DNA from: Terebella lapidaria
Lineage: Eukaryota; Annelida; Polychaeta; Terebellida; Terebellidae
Assembly (NCBI GenBank): GCA_949152475.1
Contig: OX424562.1
Span: forward strand, 3,968,001-4,032,000
Direction of reading: 5' to 3'
Length of the DNA: 64,000 nt
Below the pieces are notes generated by a model. That model saw nothing but the letters and a program-made list of their open reading frames with translations, had not been told where the DNA came from and made no database searches. Below, one piece after another: positions 11,360 to 25,388 of this stretch (the stretch's first letter is position 1; each line of letters starts with the position of its first letter). The position numbers were made by a program, and so were the translations under genes.

Positions 11360-13319
11360 TTGGTCTCGGACTGTAACAAAGTCAGTCAGTCAGGCGTATT
11401 ATGTGTGGGTCTTAGCGACCATTTACTCACTTACTGTACCCGCAAAACGGTCAAAGCTAAATTCAACAAACACAACAATGTAACTATTAGGTCTATGAAA
11501 AATTATGACCAGGGTGTATTTATACAGGCTTTGAATGAATGTAACTGGAACACAATTTATGAGTGTCAATGTGTAAACCATGCATTGAAATTGTTCGGTA
11601 ACCTATTTCTAGAAGCAATTGATAAAGTAGCCCCCTTAAAAAGTGTACGTATCAAGAATGACTCAGATCCTTGGATCTCAGGTGAGATACTCGAACTCAT
11701 TAGAAATAGAGACAATTGTCTCAAAAGTTTTAGGAAATCTAAGGATGAAGGAATGTATAAACAGTTCAAAGTTTTTAGAAATCATCAAAGTTACCCTAAA
11801 AAACTTTGGAAAACACTTAAAAATCTTGGTATAAATGCAAAGAACAGTCAACGTGGACAAATAGGTCTAATGATTAACAACAACCTGGAATTTGACTGTA
11901 ACAAGGTTGCCAATGAATTTAATGACTTTTTTTACTAATATTGCTTCAAAGTTAGTAGAAAGTCTTCCAAGGGGGAGTGCTCAATATGGCACAGAGTTCC
12001 TCAAAAACTTCTATAAAAATAAGAACAAGACAGAAAATGGTTTTCTACTGGAAAACGTAACAGAAGAACAGGTGTTGAATATCATAAGCACTATCGGCGT
12101 AGCAAAAGCGACTGGTGTCGACAATATTCCTGCAAGATTCCTCAGAGATGGTTCAAAGGTCATTTCTAAACCTCTAGCATTCATTGTAAATCTGTCTATC
12201 AATACATGTGTATTTCCTGAAAGTTTGAAATTTGCCAGAGTTATTCCACTGTTCAAAAAAGGGAGCAGAACAAATTGTGGCAACTACCGACCCGTATCAA
12301 TTCTCAGTGTGCTATCAAAGGTCTTTGAAAAAATTGTACATAAACAACTAAACTTATTCCTAAGTGCAAACGGATTGCTGTACAACTTACAATCAGGGTT
12401 CCGTACTAACTACTCAACAGATACGTGCTTAATTCATTTACTGGATTACATTAGACTACAAGCAGATCAAGGCAATGTAACAGGTATGGTGGTCCTTGAC
12501 CTCCAAAAGGCATTCGACACGGTTAACCACTCCATATTAGTTGATAAATTATCTGCCATAGGTGCAAATCCTACATCTGTGATGTGGTTTGTGTCCTATC
12601 TTAATAATCGAAAACAAGTTGTCGATATTAATGGTACACTATCAGACCCAAGGATTGTATCATGTGGCGTACCACAAGGATCAATCTTGGGACCACTCCT
12701 ATTCCTACTGTATGTGAATGATTTACCGGCTTCAGTTTGTTGTAAAACTCTATTATACGCAGATGACACTGCACTGATCGTATCAGGTAAAGATGTTCAA
12801 ACTGTAGAACAAACTTTGTCTAGTGAACTCCAATCCGTATGTAACTGGCTGATCGACAATAAGTTATCCATTCACCTCGGTAAAACCGAATCTATTGTAT
12901 TCGGGTCATCCAGAAAACTCAAGGGAAGCTCTTTGAACTTATGCTGTAACGGTACTTCAATTACTCCTAAGGCTGAACTTAAGTATATCGGACCTGTATT
13001 TACTCAAAACATGTCTGGGAATAACACAGCTGCGAACATAATCTCCAAGTGTGCAAACAAACTTAAATTTATGTACAGAAACTGTAACTACTTCCCTTTA
13101 AAAGTTAAAAAAATGATTGTATCGGCACTAATTCAACCATTGTTTGACTATGCATGTTCAAGTTGGTATTCGAGTGTATCGAGTTACTTCAAACACAGAC
13201 TGCAAACATCCCAAAACAAGGTTATTCGATTCTTACTAAATGAACACCCAAGGTATCATATCGGTTACGAACAATTTGTAAAGGTGGGCATGCTACCTGT
13301 CCAGCTCAGAGTAAATTAG
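11360..13319 (+). pseudogene. LINE ORF2 endonuclease-RT linker and reverse transcriptase
   Basis: Two frames: 11360-11938 (linker after the endonuclease, SDHLLTYCTRKT and DPWISGEILELIR) and 11892-13319 (reverse transcriptase plus thumb, ending LPVQLRVN). They are offset by a frameshift near 11930. Downstream of the stop the same frame still reads the usual C-terminal text (NVFNIKTGTSPSYISDCF-like), showing that the stop is a nonsense change. Length and motifs match CR1/Jockey-type ORF2. Confidence 0.75.
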
Positions 13320-13894
13320 TTAAAACTTAATCATGTTTTCAATATAAAAACTGGCACTTCACCTTCATACATAAGTGATTGTTTCAGTCTAAATGTATCA
13401 CAGTACAATACCAGGTCCATACCAAACTCTTTTGTTGTACCTCGAGTAAGTAGTTTTGGAAGTGCTTATGGCGTGAACTACCTACATCACACAGAAACAT
13501 TGTCATCAAGCCTCACTTCAAGGCAGCAGTTAAACATTATCTGTTCTCCAAACTACAATCAACAGAAAACGATGACTTCATATATCAGTGAATATTGTTG
13601 TCTACCACCTTAATGTTCAAATGTCACAACCCTTTTATCCATGTCATATGATTGTTACACAACATGCCTGTCTCCATTTCAAAATACTTATATTAGCATA
13701 ATGGGACCACAATGTAAATAAGCACACTCCAGAGCTTTATTGTGTTATCCCGGCATTGTGCAACAGTATTAATCATAAATATATTATGGTAACTGTCAGT
13801 AATTCTCATCTTTAGTACCCGTCCTTTTGTGTTGTTTTACATATCTGTATTTTATTGTTGCTTTTGCCAAATAAATCAAATCAAATAAAAAAAA

Positions 13895-16800
13895 GTCAGT
13901 GCTGATTTTGAGGGGTACAGGCGATAAGGCCACCAAGCAATCAGGCCGCAATCGAGAATTAGCGAACTGCAGAGCAAGTGATGGATGGAAATGCAGACAT
14001 TAGACAAGTTGCTGAAATGTCTCTGCAGTATAAATCGAAACACTGAAAAAAAATCCATGAAAAAGGATTTAGAACTAGCTCGAAATTTTTTTTGCCACCT
14101 AAATAAGAAAAAAAAAATATTCAGAACCTTGAAAATCTTACACATTGGTCCAAATAATACTCGGGTGATTTTTATACGGGCTCAACATGGTAAAGCTTCT
14201 GACTTGTAGAGATTTCATATATGTATATATCGGAATAATTATAGTTTTACTAATCTTATTGGCCACAATAAAATAGTTATGACAAGAATCATTTATTTTT
14301 GGGCTCAACAAGGTATATATTCTGCCCAGTGGGGAATTCATAGCTGTAACCAAATAGGTTAACATTAGTTTTACTAGTTATATATATAGTTAGCCACAGT
14401 AAAAATAATTAAGACATGGCCAAATCAAATACAGTATTCAAGGGTTTTTAAATAGTTTTGTGCAAACATTTTCGAAGCTCTTCCTTTGAGGCCAGTGGCC
14501 GTTGTTATCTTTAAAGTGTATGGTCCAATTTTTCTGAAAACTTAGGGAAAGATACCTTTAAATAATTCGAGAAGGAGGTATTTTTTATTTCTTTTATTTT
14601 TGATTTTTTTTTTCAAAATGGCGGCCGTTTTCGTCGAAAAACGGTCAATTTTGAACTTTGGCGGCCATTTTCTCAAAAACTGTCTAATCAGATTTGAGAT
14701 TTTTGTTTCAAAAGATTCTCCTTATGTACACCTGTGGTGTGTATAAGTTTGGTTGCCCTTGAATCGCCGGTCTGCGTATGCCGGCCATTTTGAATTTTTG
14801 ACGGGTCAACGAATTTTTTTTTTTCGCCCCAAATCGCATTACTTTCCATTTTGGGCCATTTCTGGACCAAAAAAATTTTTCACCCTTCGAAAAAAATTGT
14901 GGACTTAGAAAATTTTCGACACTTTTTTCCTTCATAATGGGAGCTGCCGGGACTGTACTCCTAGAACGCCTGAAGTTAGAGCTTAGAAATTGGCACTTTC
15001 AAATGGGAAGTCATATATGGCGACTTGTGTGATGACCTTAAATTTGACCTTGGATGATCTTGAAAGGCCAAATAAGCCATTTTGGGGTCAGAAAATGCCC
15101 ATATTTGCCTCTACAGATGAAATACTTGTAGATAGAGCTTAGGTTTGCATTATGAGCATATAGGAAGTTATATATGGAACAACTGATGATGACCTTGAGC
15201 TTGACCTCGGATGACCTTGAGTGCTAAATGTCAGATGTGAAATGTTAGTGCAGCGGATATGTGCCAAATATGAGAAGGATTGTGGGTTTGGTGGTAAAAG
15301 CACCAAAATTGGTACAATTCAGGCTAAGTATATATTGATTTTAGCTACAATACCAAGCCAGATTTTGCCCTAATTTAGAAATATGGCCAAAAATCCAAGA
15401 TGGCCACCATCGTTCATGTAAAAATGTTGAAATGGCCATAACTTCCATGATATTTAACATCATACACCTATGTTTTCTTACCGGGGGAAGCCAACTAGAC
15501 CACTCGATTTCGCATACAGTGCCCCTCCCCCCCCCCCCCCCATAAAATCACTAAGACTATGACTCGGAATCAGCAGTCAAAAACTGAACAAATGCCTATA
15601 ATCCAGGTGATGTGATGTTCTACTTGAAATTACAGTTGTAACAGATTATTTTTTTTCTGGATACACTCTCTCTTATAATAGTATCTTGTGAAAACCATGT
15701 TATACGTCTCATTTACATAAATACAAAATGAACTATTTCAAATTGTGCCTATTTCTTGGGGCCAAATTTAAAAACTCACTGTTTAAAAATGTCAAAATCA
15801 TACTTTTAGCACTGCTAGTTCATCAGAAATAACTTCGAAATAATATATAAAATTACTCATTACATCAACCCAACATGGCTGCCTAAATGATCCACAATAA
15901 TGAGCCACAATAAAACAAATAAAATGCAGTGTAATTAAAATGGACAGGTTTTTAAAAAAAAAAATGTTTGAATCAAAAGGAAGAAATTGATATGGTGCGT
16001 GTTTTGCAGCCACAGACATAAAAATATCGTTTCATACCCGATGAGTGAGAATGAACATATGCAATGAACCAGTTGAAAGAGTTCAGGTCATATGTCATCG
16101 TGATCACCAAGTGACAAGGTGACACTTCTGAGCTGGAAAAGCTTATACCATGGCACTATCTGCATAATTCTGTGTAGCACAGGCTATTTTTCCTGCACAC
16201 CTCTTTGACTTCAGTCTTCCTGCAGTCATATGAGATGATGATTATTAGATTTGACGAGTATTCCTAAAGGTTGGTCTCTAATTGAAGACATTTCCATTGA
16301 TGAAATGTCATCCTCGGTCGCTTCGGTTGGCAGTTAACACTATGGTACTCGGCTGTGATGCTGCAACACTAGGCAGTACAAAATGTAATATGGCCAATTT
16401 TTCTTTCTGGGGCCAAAAAGTGGACATTTAGGTAAAAAAAAAAAACTTTTATTATTGGGTAAATTTCGCTTGAAAACCAAGAAATGAATCATGGAATCAT
16501 AATGCAGCATCTATTTGGGCTATTTGGAGTAATAAAACCTGCTTTATCATTAAAATGCGGCAGACATGTTCTCTGGCGTTGCGTATGTTACTCTGCAACA
16601 AAATCATGCTGTAATGATATAAACAAGCCAATTAATACGGTCATATGTGTTGAAATACAAAAATTGTCTTACCTGAATGCATAATACCAGTTTTAATCAG
16701 TCCAGGTTATGTTAAAGATGTAAAATATGAAGAAGAATGATATTGGCTGTCAGGTTCATTTAGCGACAACTTCTAGTTATGTTCCCATGTATGTGACACC

Positions 16801-18640
16801 ACTTTTCCTTCATTTCTTGGTATAATGAGGACTTAGTCAATCTATGGAATCTTATTCCTCAATTACAAGTTAATATTCCACTTGGAACCCGATAAAATAT
16901 GTAGTTTAATGTTGCGTATGTTATGCTGACACAGATAATTTGAAGTTGTTTGTATGTTACGTTTGACATTGCAGGTATGTTATGTTTGACATTCAGCTTT
17001 GACACCATGTAGCAAACAAAACAAATCACACAGTGTGATGTCTGAATGTTGGCAAAAATATGCCAATTTGACTATCTGCCATGGTCAGCATTAGCGAGGT
17101 ACTGTATATCTCGAATAAAATTAGGAACAGTATGAATAAAAAGGTAGTATCAGTTCGTATGTTACTATTGGCAATCGGAAAACACGGTCAAACATAACGT
17201 ACGTAACATTGACTGCTTTATTGCCTGGGTGGAGGGTGGAGTATACGCATATGGACCTGTAATGTATTGACAGACCTGAATTTAAGCTACGATGTGAATG
17301 TGGCTTGTCACACACGACTCTACTCAACTAGAAATGTATGTTGTGTTTAATTTCCGTCAAGAGTAACATACATTCCGTCAAGAGTAACATACAAAACATT
17401 CAGCTTTGACATCATTTTGAAAACTGCATGTCGTGTGATATCAGAGTGTGTTGAAACAACATTTTATGCGATAAATAAACATCCCGGGCACCGTTGTGAG
17501 TATTGGGGACTCTATTTATGTTGTGAATCCATAGTTGTACATATGAGGAGTCGTTTCTAGTTGCGTTCGTTACGTTTTGTAGCGTACGTTACGTGAGAAA
17601 ATGTTTGACACTCTGAAACACTGACTTTGTATTTAGCGCCGCTATGCGGCAGAAGACACATTCAATAGAGCGGAAGTGTGAAAGGCACTTGTCTGAAACA
17701 CCGACAACACCTTTTTGACTATGGATGGGTGTCAGGAAACCAGAGACGCTTCTTAAAAGAGGTGCAGTTTGTACGTTATCTGCTGACGGAAAGTGAACTA
17801 AATGTATTATAAAACGGGAAATTTATTTTTTTATGTGACATATGTGTGTAAGTTGTTTTATTTATTGTAAGCACGACGGTTGCACTACATAAATAGCATA
17901 TACATGCAAGCTAAATATTATTTAATAGTTTATTAAATATACGTTGAACATCAAGTAAAAATTTGACGGAATTGAGTAACGTACTGTGACACACTTTAGA
18001 TCCTTCTGCTATTATTCAAACATCAAAACCCAAGATATGGAACAATTTAAAATTGATCCTAAACATTCCTTGAGCTATATTGTACGTTTAAAATAGCATA
18101 ATGTTGTGTATTTGCCATTATCTAACGCCAAGAAGGGACCGCCCCTCATTTGTCCACTTTTTTCGCTCGAAAATTAGTACTTTTATTCAGTTTAAACAGA
18201 TTTTTAAAAATCTTAAATTAGATCTATAACTTTCAATTATATACGGTTTATGAGGAACATTGTATGTAACTATGTGGTGAAAGAAAAAAGTGCTTACTTA
18301 CGATTATGACAAAATGGTAGTTGGTTTTAATACTAGAAGTGGCACTGCCCCCCCCCCCCCCCCAAAAAAAAAAAAAAAATTGGCCATATTTGTAATTCTG
18401 ATGCAGAAGTTCTCTGCGACTTTGTCACAAAAACGCTGGTATTTCAAGCGGCAATCTCCCAATCTTCAATACTTCCGAACAATGATACCAATGCTTTCTC
18501 CCCCAATGTCTTTTTGTGTCTGGTTCAGAATGGTGAATATTTTCGCTTGCTCACAGAAGATGCTATGGTGTTCTTTGTTCCTTGACTGCCAAAACCTTCT
18601 TTATCCAAAACGGTGGTAGGTTGTTGATTGATTGATTGAT
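13895..18640. other. Gene-poor, repeat-derived DNA
   Basis: No convincing gene. It contains two units of a roughly 130-bp repeat with GGGCTCAACAAGGTA (14160-14420; relatives at 43660-43900), a stretch with CAAAATGGCGGCC words (14600-14950), a member of a dispersed repeat (about 15080-15500), two C-homopolymers (about 15526 and 18349), a cluster of GTATGTTAC/TACGTTACG words (16570-17790), and an ATTG tetranucleotide run near 18625-18648. Confidence 0.4.
15080..15500 (-). repeat. Dispersed repeat, copy A
   Basis: Shares, in inverted orientation, the words TTGTGGGTTTGGTGGTAAAA, ATTGATTTTAGCTACAATAC and AAATATGGCCAAAAATCC with 21090-21300, and more weakly with 58670-58880 and 59060-59330. No coding capacity. 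The family is unnamed here. Confidence 0.6.
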
Positions 18641-18649
18641 TGATTGAAC

Positions 18650-20520
18650 CGATGAACAGCAAATGGTCGCATACATGTTGTTGGACCCAGCAACTCTCGA
18701 GACTTTTCCATGGAACGGAGTCGTTTCTTCTCTGCTGACTACTTGGGTTCTGGTATCATGAGATCATCTGCGTCCATTTCAGGATGACGACGAACAAGAA
18801 CCAGTCAGTGTAATCATTACTGTGTCCCTTTAAGCTTTTGGTTGATCTATCAGTGTATATCTGCATCGTGACAGTCATACAGCAACCAACTCTCTGCTAT
18901 TGTATAAAGCGTAGCTGGTTGCCTGGATCTATCAGGTATGCCTCATTTCTCGACTGGTTGATTATTCCTTTATCAAAATGCACTGACACGGCAGAAGATG
19001 AGTATCAGCTTTAGTTGCTGATACTGAATTCAAATGTGGAACCTCGAGGCCTGGGTTAACGACGGAGTACAACACCTTTTAGTTCGGTTCACCGATTCAA
19101 TAATCACGGGTCCTGATCAGTTTAAAGACCTCTGATGTCAGATTTGAGTCAGATGTAAGACCCAACACTAACTGTGGGTTTAAACGTTATGTTCAAGTCA
19201 GATTGTGTAATAATCCATTCAGTCAATTCAGCAGTAACGATTAGAAACTAGTGATCAACACAAGGACACTCCAGATGCAGGACAAAGACAATGTCAGAGG
19301 TTCTTTGAACATCATTGATCTCAGAGACAGGGATTTGTTCACGAACAATCAATGTATACCATTGTTCAATATCGGTATAGGATAACAGCTCGAGATGGAG
19401 TCAATGTTGAAAAATTAGGAGAAATTGGTCAGAAATTTCTGAACTCGATGGTTTGGGAAGTCAGTGAGAAGAAAAACGGTGATCAAGCCAGGACACTTGC
19501 ATCTAGAACAACCATGAAGAGCAAGTATGGAATCAGAGACTGATTACTGTGGGAGAATGCACAGCAGCTCAGGCAACAAGCGGTGCTTCATATATCCCAT
19601 GAGTAGCACATGGGTAGCTGGTTGTATTACACGATGAAAGTACACTGATAACTGAAACAGTAATGTCTTCAGCTCCAGGGAATAGTAGGAAACAGCACTG
19701 ACAAGGGAATGCACCAACTTGTTGATTCCTCTGATCCATTATGCTGAACTATGCTTGAAATAGACTTGATGATATTGTACATGACTTATTCATGGCACCA
19801 GAACCCCAAAAGCCAACACAGAAGGGATGATTCAATAAATTGTCGAGAGTTGCCGGGCCAAATGTATGCGACCATCCATGTTCATCTTCTCAATACAAGG
19901 ATGTGACACAACCTACCCTCTCTTTGGATCGGGAGGAGACTGGAAGCCAAGAAACCAAAAACCTATGACTGTTTCTGTGAGCAAGTGAAAATATTCACCA
20001 CCTTGGACCAAACAAAGCAAGCCATAACAATTACAGGAGATGAAGCTTTGGTATCATTGTACGGAGGTGCTGAAGATGAAGGGATTGACAACTTTGGATA
20101 CCATCAAAGGTTTTGTGACAAGGTAGCGAAGAACAGCTCTGCATCGGGACCACAAATGCTACATCTGTATGTACCACAGCTTTCGTGTTCACTATCAGGT
20201 AATGCAAAGCAGGAACTTGCAACAATGTGAGGCCAGCTGACTGTGGATGGTATATCATCAACGTCTTCAAATACAGACTGACCTTCCAGCAGGCCCATCA
20301 AATCCACTGGATGTCATCCTGTCTCACTGCAAAAAAATACTGCAGTCCGAAGAGGTGGACTCGCAGTGAATATAATATACCATGCAGTGCATACTAGTAG
20401 ATGTGTGCAAAGCTTGACATGCTACAAGCTTTACCAACTCCAAAGTGCCAGACTTGTCACTTGAGGATGACGGCATATAAACGGAACCATGTGAACTGTC
20501 AACTGGTTGGTTGCAGGTGT
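18650..20520 (+). pseudogene. Decayed relic of a CXC-motif protein of the kind often found in invertebrate genomes
   Basis: Scattered plus-strand blocks in shifting frames read like one ancient protein: TARDGVNVEKLGEIGQKFLN (from about 19385), then ITGDEALVSLYGG and CDKVAKNSSA (about 20030-20140), then a Cys-bearing stretch with TNSKVPDLSLEDD near 20420-20475. I recall the GDEALVSLYGG ... FCEKVAK ... TDLPPAP ... C.C...C ... TNS order from a widespread, repetitive invertebrate protein family, probably transposon-linked; this is from memory and unchecked. Many frame changes and stops are present, so no function is expected. Confidence 0.4.
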
Positions 20521-20879
20521 TCATTCTCACTGGTTGGTTCTTGGATGATATTTTTGTATATGGCATTAAAAGATTTATCTCATCAATTTATTCCTTTGCT
20601 GCAAACACGTTGTTTGGAAAGAGTGTCGGCTTTAATTTTACTGCATTTGATCTGTTCCGATGTCTCTAGTTTAGCCAAGCATTCCTATTGGATTTACACG
20701 AACGAGCATGGTAACGGTAAAAGTTTTTGTCCATTGATCAACATTCTTAAAAAAATATTCCACATTTTAAAACAAGTGGACTATATCATCTCGGATCCGG
20801 GAAATGGGCAAAAAATAAATTTTCACGGCCATCCTGTATTAAATGCAAATTAATTACGTTGTATATTATATGGTTTTCA

Positions 20880-21480
20880 GGATATATCATAAGACAGATT
20901 GTAGATGGAAATACATTCCCTTGCTTTTAACTCCCAGTGGACCACCAGTTTGCCAGGACTACACATATAGGTTGAGTTATGATTTCTGAAGTTAAACTTC
21001 TGTGTTTTGGTGGGTCATATGGGGAATTGGCACCTTGTGGGTCACAAAACATAAGAATGGACACCTTATTTGTCTTTGTATGTCAAATATTAAGAAAGTT
21101 ATGACCATTTCCATATTTTGATACGAGGGATGGCGGCCATTTTGGATTTTTGGCCATATTTCTGGATTCGGGCAAAATCTGGCTTGGTATTGTAGCTAAA
21201 ATCAATATATATGTACTCAGCCTGATTTGTACCAATTTTGATGCTTTTACCACCAAACCCACAATTCTTCTACATATCTGCTGCACTATGTGTAAATTAG
21301 CCACTGAGGCTCGAACACTTGCACATACAGGTTAGAATTGTGTATAAGCTCACAAGAATTCATGTATATATGGCACATCTTTTGGTGACCTTGAATTTGA
21401 CCTTAAATCACCTTGAATGCCAAATTTCAAAATCTTGCCTGATCTGACATGTGTAAATTGGCCTCTACAAACGAATTACT
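20880..21480 (+). repeat. Dispersed repeat, copy B, with GACCTTGAA words
   Basis: Same family as 15080-15500 in opposite orientation: TTTTGGCCATATTTCTGGAT, TATTGTAGCTAAAATCAATA and TTTTACCACCAAACCCACAA are nearly identical. It continues into a GGTGACCTTGAATTTGACCTT stretch and ends where Gypsy copy 2 begins. Confidence 0.6.
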
Positions 21481-23855
21481 TGTTCATAGAGATTATATCA
21501 GTATGTTTGTCATCTGAAACTGTCCGGAGCGCCGGACGAATTGCGCAGACGAACCGCGGACATCAGTCCTCACATCCGGATACTCTCCCCGCGTCCATAT
21601 GCCAGTTCCCCAAATCCGTGGGAAGGCGCTTCTCCCATAGCGGATGTAAATCCCAACCTCAGTCTGCCCATATTAGAGGCTGTTCAGGAACCAAGGGGCA
21701 TCCGGCAAATCCACAAAAGTGGTCCGGCCAGCATAGGCGTTGGGTTAACTACGCCGGACAGCAGTCCACATGATTTGGATAGGCTTGCCGCACTTCCCTA
21801 GTGCTAGGGCGGATGCGGAACAGCGGCGTTACAGCGTAAAGATGAAAATCCATCCTTGGTGTGATAGATGGATACCGCAGACGCATCCCCATAAGCGGAA
21901 CGTTAGTCCCACCCATATCCGTCATCCGCAGGTCTGGGAGGTATTGGGGGAACCTGCGGATCGCCAAAAGAGGTGTAATGTCGTCCGGACTTCCATCTGA
22001 CATATCAGAGAGGTCTGGAAGATCCACCATATGCCATATACGCTCATCCGGCATCCGCGGATGCCGACCAGAAGTGTCAAAAAGTGGGACATCATCCGGT
22101 TCAGCATCCTGAATGAGTGGATCCATGACAAGCGGGCCCTCGTACTCCTTCAAGTTGTCGATATGGACCACCAGTACCCTGTCCGGATCAGAATCCCAAA
22201 GGATCCGGTAGTCCACCTCAGTCACCTGGTTCAGCATGGTAAACGGATGATGTCCCACAGGTGCGCTCGTGCGAAGTTATGAGCGAACCCACTCCACATA
22301 CTCAGGACCGCACTGTGGTAGCGGACCGGTCTCCGCCACAATTGGATACATAATATTTATGGGCAGGTTTAATTCCCGGCCGTACAACATCGCGTGCGGC
22401 GTCACCCCGGTAGAGGAGTGGACCGACGACCGGTATGCCATTGACCATATGGGAGGTGGTCATCTCAATCATGCGCACGATCATTTACAAAGGCTGCCAG
22501 CATATTCAGGATAGATTGATTGAATTGTTCAACCTGTCCGTCAGACGGGGGCCTGTAAGGGGTGGTCCGGACCTTGGTACTGCCCAGCATCTGTGCCAGG
22601 TTCCGGAACAGGTTGCTCTCAAATTGCGTGCCCTGATCTGAATGTACCTGCTTAGGTACACCATGGTAAACCACCCACCTATTCACCAGTAACTGAGCCA
22701 CCTCGTCCGCGGTCTGGCGCAGCAGTGGGTAGGCATCGGTATACTTGGTAAAATAATGCGAGATCACCAGGATGTATCGGAACCCACGCGGAGTGACCCG
22801 GTGAGTATCCAGTATGTCCAGGGCGATCCGGTCAAAAGGCGCGCCAGCCTTAACCGTGGCGGCCAGGAGCCGGAACTCCTTTGTGAGCCTGACACCGAGG
22901 GCAAGCTGCGCACCATCGTTGCCCGTCCAATCCGCTACCAGGCCAGTGAAAGTGCTGTTGTAGCCGATGGACGGTCCTCCGGATTCCCAGGTGACCGGTC
23001 ACCCGGAGGTCGTGCAACTGATGGAGCACTTTGCGCAGCTCCGCTGGAAGCACCAGCTGCCAAATAGGGGGCAGTGGGCTCGGTGGCTCATAGCACCGGT
23101 ACAAGAGGCCATCCCTCAAGGCGAGCCGTTACCACTGGGAGACAAAGGACTGTGTCTCCTCCTTGTAGGTTTTCCGCTCAGCCTTGAAGGGCTTCTGGTC
23201 GGCCTCGAGGGCTTTTATCACCGGTGCCAGATCAGTGTCAGCTCTCTGCTTCGCAGCCAGTTGTGCCGGAGAGTAGCTGCCCAAGTACTTCGGCTCCTCA
23301 TCCGTTACGCCCTCTGCGTACCAGCGGCTATCACCACAGGGGGCAAGGACCGCTCATACTCACTCATCCGAGGACGAGGAGGGTATCCACGTGGAGTACA
23401 AAGTCGGACTCGAGGAAGACTCGCTGGAGCTGAGTCTGCGTGCAGGGGTGGACTCCTGTGGCCCAGGCTGCCGTGTTGTTGAAGGGGTCAGCGGCTTGCG
23501 GTCTTCCCGGAAGGTCCAGTTCTGAGTCTGAGGAAGAATCCTCGAGGTGCTGGAATGTGGTCATTCCTGCACAGTCATGGTTCTTGCACTTATGACAACG
23601 TGACAGTCCGTCAGCATTGCCGTGCAACTTTCCGGCGCGGTGCTCAATCTGCATGTCATACTTTTGGAGTTTGACGAGCCACCGGGCCACCAAGCCGTCG
23701 GCCTCACTATAGTTGAGGAGCCAGTGGAGCGAACTGTCGTCCGTCTGCAGCCCAACAAGTAATGCCGGTACCGCTTAGTCATGGTCACAACCGAGAGAGC
23801 TCGCGGTGATTCGTGCAGTAATTCATTTGAGAGCGACTCAGAGCCACACTCCCAT

Positions 23856-25388
23856 CAGAGCACTCGGTAGGAATTTTCGGAAAGGAGTACCATACCCATT
23901 GGTCTCGAAAAAAAGGGGTAAATTAGAAAATTTATGGGTAATTTTTTGCTGTACCCGTTGGCTTTGAAAAAAGAGGGGTAAGCTCTGAAATTCATGTGGA
24001 ACTTTGTAATACAATTACGGGGAATAGAGCATTAAAACACATGTGTGGCGTCAGTACACCATGTCCATGTCACAAACACTTTAAACAGCTACAGCCAGGG
24101 TAATGAATTATTACAGAGTCGTCGTAATAAAGGGGTTTGACAATTTTATTCACAGAAGAAAATGTACGACTGAACAAGTTAAACATATTTCGTAAGCTCG
24201 CCTGTTTTTCGTACAAACACACCGACAATGCAGTCTGTCATTGTGCGGCGTTAGCCGTACTATATCTGTTAGTGTAATTTTGACCCCATGGTACTACTGG
24301 TGAGGAGCTTGTCCATGCGTGGACTTATTGCTACCGAATTAAGTCAGCGATGACATTATCCATATTTTATGTCATAATCTCAGATTACAACAAAGTTAAG
24401 TAGCAAATATTGAACAAAGAAAGCACACACCTTGGTCATTTGTGGAAAGTGCAACTAAAACACATTTTGGCAAGAATAATGGACGAGTCGACAAACAAAT
24501 GCGAGTAACAATCAATTTTCGCATGGACAAGCTCAGCACCAGTATTGGAGGTACTATGGTAGTGTAAGACCATCTACGAGAATTGTTCTCTGTGAGAGGG
24601 AAGTAGAGAGTTATTACAATACGAGTTCGAGTTACAATACGCTTCGAGTTCATTGTTTCATATTGTTATCAAAGCGGACATCTTTGTTGTTATCAAACTA
24701 ATCAATAGGCTTTAAGTTGATTTCCAAATATTGAGCAAGGGAAACACACACCATAGTCCTTTGTGGAAAGTTCAACCAAAACACATTTGGGCAAGAATAA
24801 TGGGCAACTCAACAAAAGAGCAGGTGAGAATCAATTTACGCATGGACATCAAAATATTCGACAGGTTGTCATAACGTTCAGGTTCACAATTAGAATTTTC
24901 ATATCACATAGAAACAAGACCCACAATATTTTGTTTGGTGATTTAACCAAGAAATGGGTTTCGTGTCTACTTATCCTTGATTTTTTTCGTGTTCACTCAG
25001 CCTCGAGTACTGGTTCTACTCTCCTTTGTCCCTGTGGCCGCACACGTAACCTCAAGTTCTGCTGTTGTGATGCTTGTTCATGCCAAGTTTGCCCAAAAAA
25101 GTATCGCGATTGAGGCGACACCTAGCGAATATAGCATACTGAATTTGTTTGATTCACCAGGTTGCGCTGCATGGATGGTCTTGTGCACAGCTTTTGATGA
25201 CGTAGGCGCAAAGTTTGTTAATATGTAAACAAACGGCGAAGTCACTTGTCAGATTTTCAGTGGCGAAAATATGGATATTTCTTAGCTATTTCCAAGATGC
25301 GTAGCGTACGCACTTGCATATAAATCTATGCGTGAAATGACATAAGATGTGCGTAATTACGCATTCTCCTACGCTATCGAGTGCACTG
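23856..25388. mobile_element. 1.53-kb non-autonomous DNA transposon nested in Gypsy copy 2
   Basis: Terminal inverted repeats CAGAGCACTCGGTAG (left) and, reverse-complemented, CAGTGCACTCGATAG (right). A 6-bp direct repeat TCCCAT flanks it (23850-23855 and 25389-25394), and the flanks match the uninterrupted sequence in copy 1. Inside there are two tandem sub-repeats at the left end (about 23895-24005) and a duplicated block of about 150 bp (24398-24555 and 24716-24870, sharing TTTGTGGAAAGT and CAAGAATAATGG). No transposase is seen. The 6-bp duplication is unusual and does not fix the superfamily. Confidence 0.75.

Larger units (their letters stand above)
10466..13894 (+). mobile_element. CR1/Jockey-type LINE, 5'-truncated and degenerate
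   Basis: A non-LTR retrotransposon that starts inside the endonuclease domain. The C-terminal part of an APE-type endonuclease is seen (TESWLDS, GNCYRPP, EIVILGDFNTNV), then, after a connecting region, a reverse transcriptase at about 12030-13320 with YRPVSILSVLSKVFEK, LDLQKAFDTVNH, GVPQGSILGPLLF and catalytic YADD. The 3' end is an AATAAATCAAATCAAATAAA tail. The frame changes once near 11930 and a stop falls at 13317-13319, after which coding similarity continues, so the copy is dead. A 422-bp TTAA-flanked element splits the endonuclease. CR1 versus Jockey clade is not settled. Confidence 0.85.

Noticed and set aside
15526-18380. C- and A-homopolymer runs as ends of one element
   Set aside because: The flanks around 15526 and 18349 do not match well enough; they are listed only as simple sequence.
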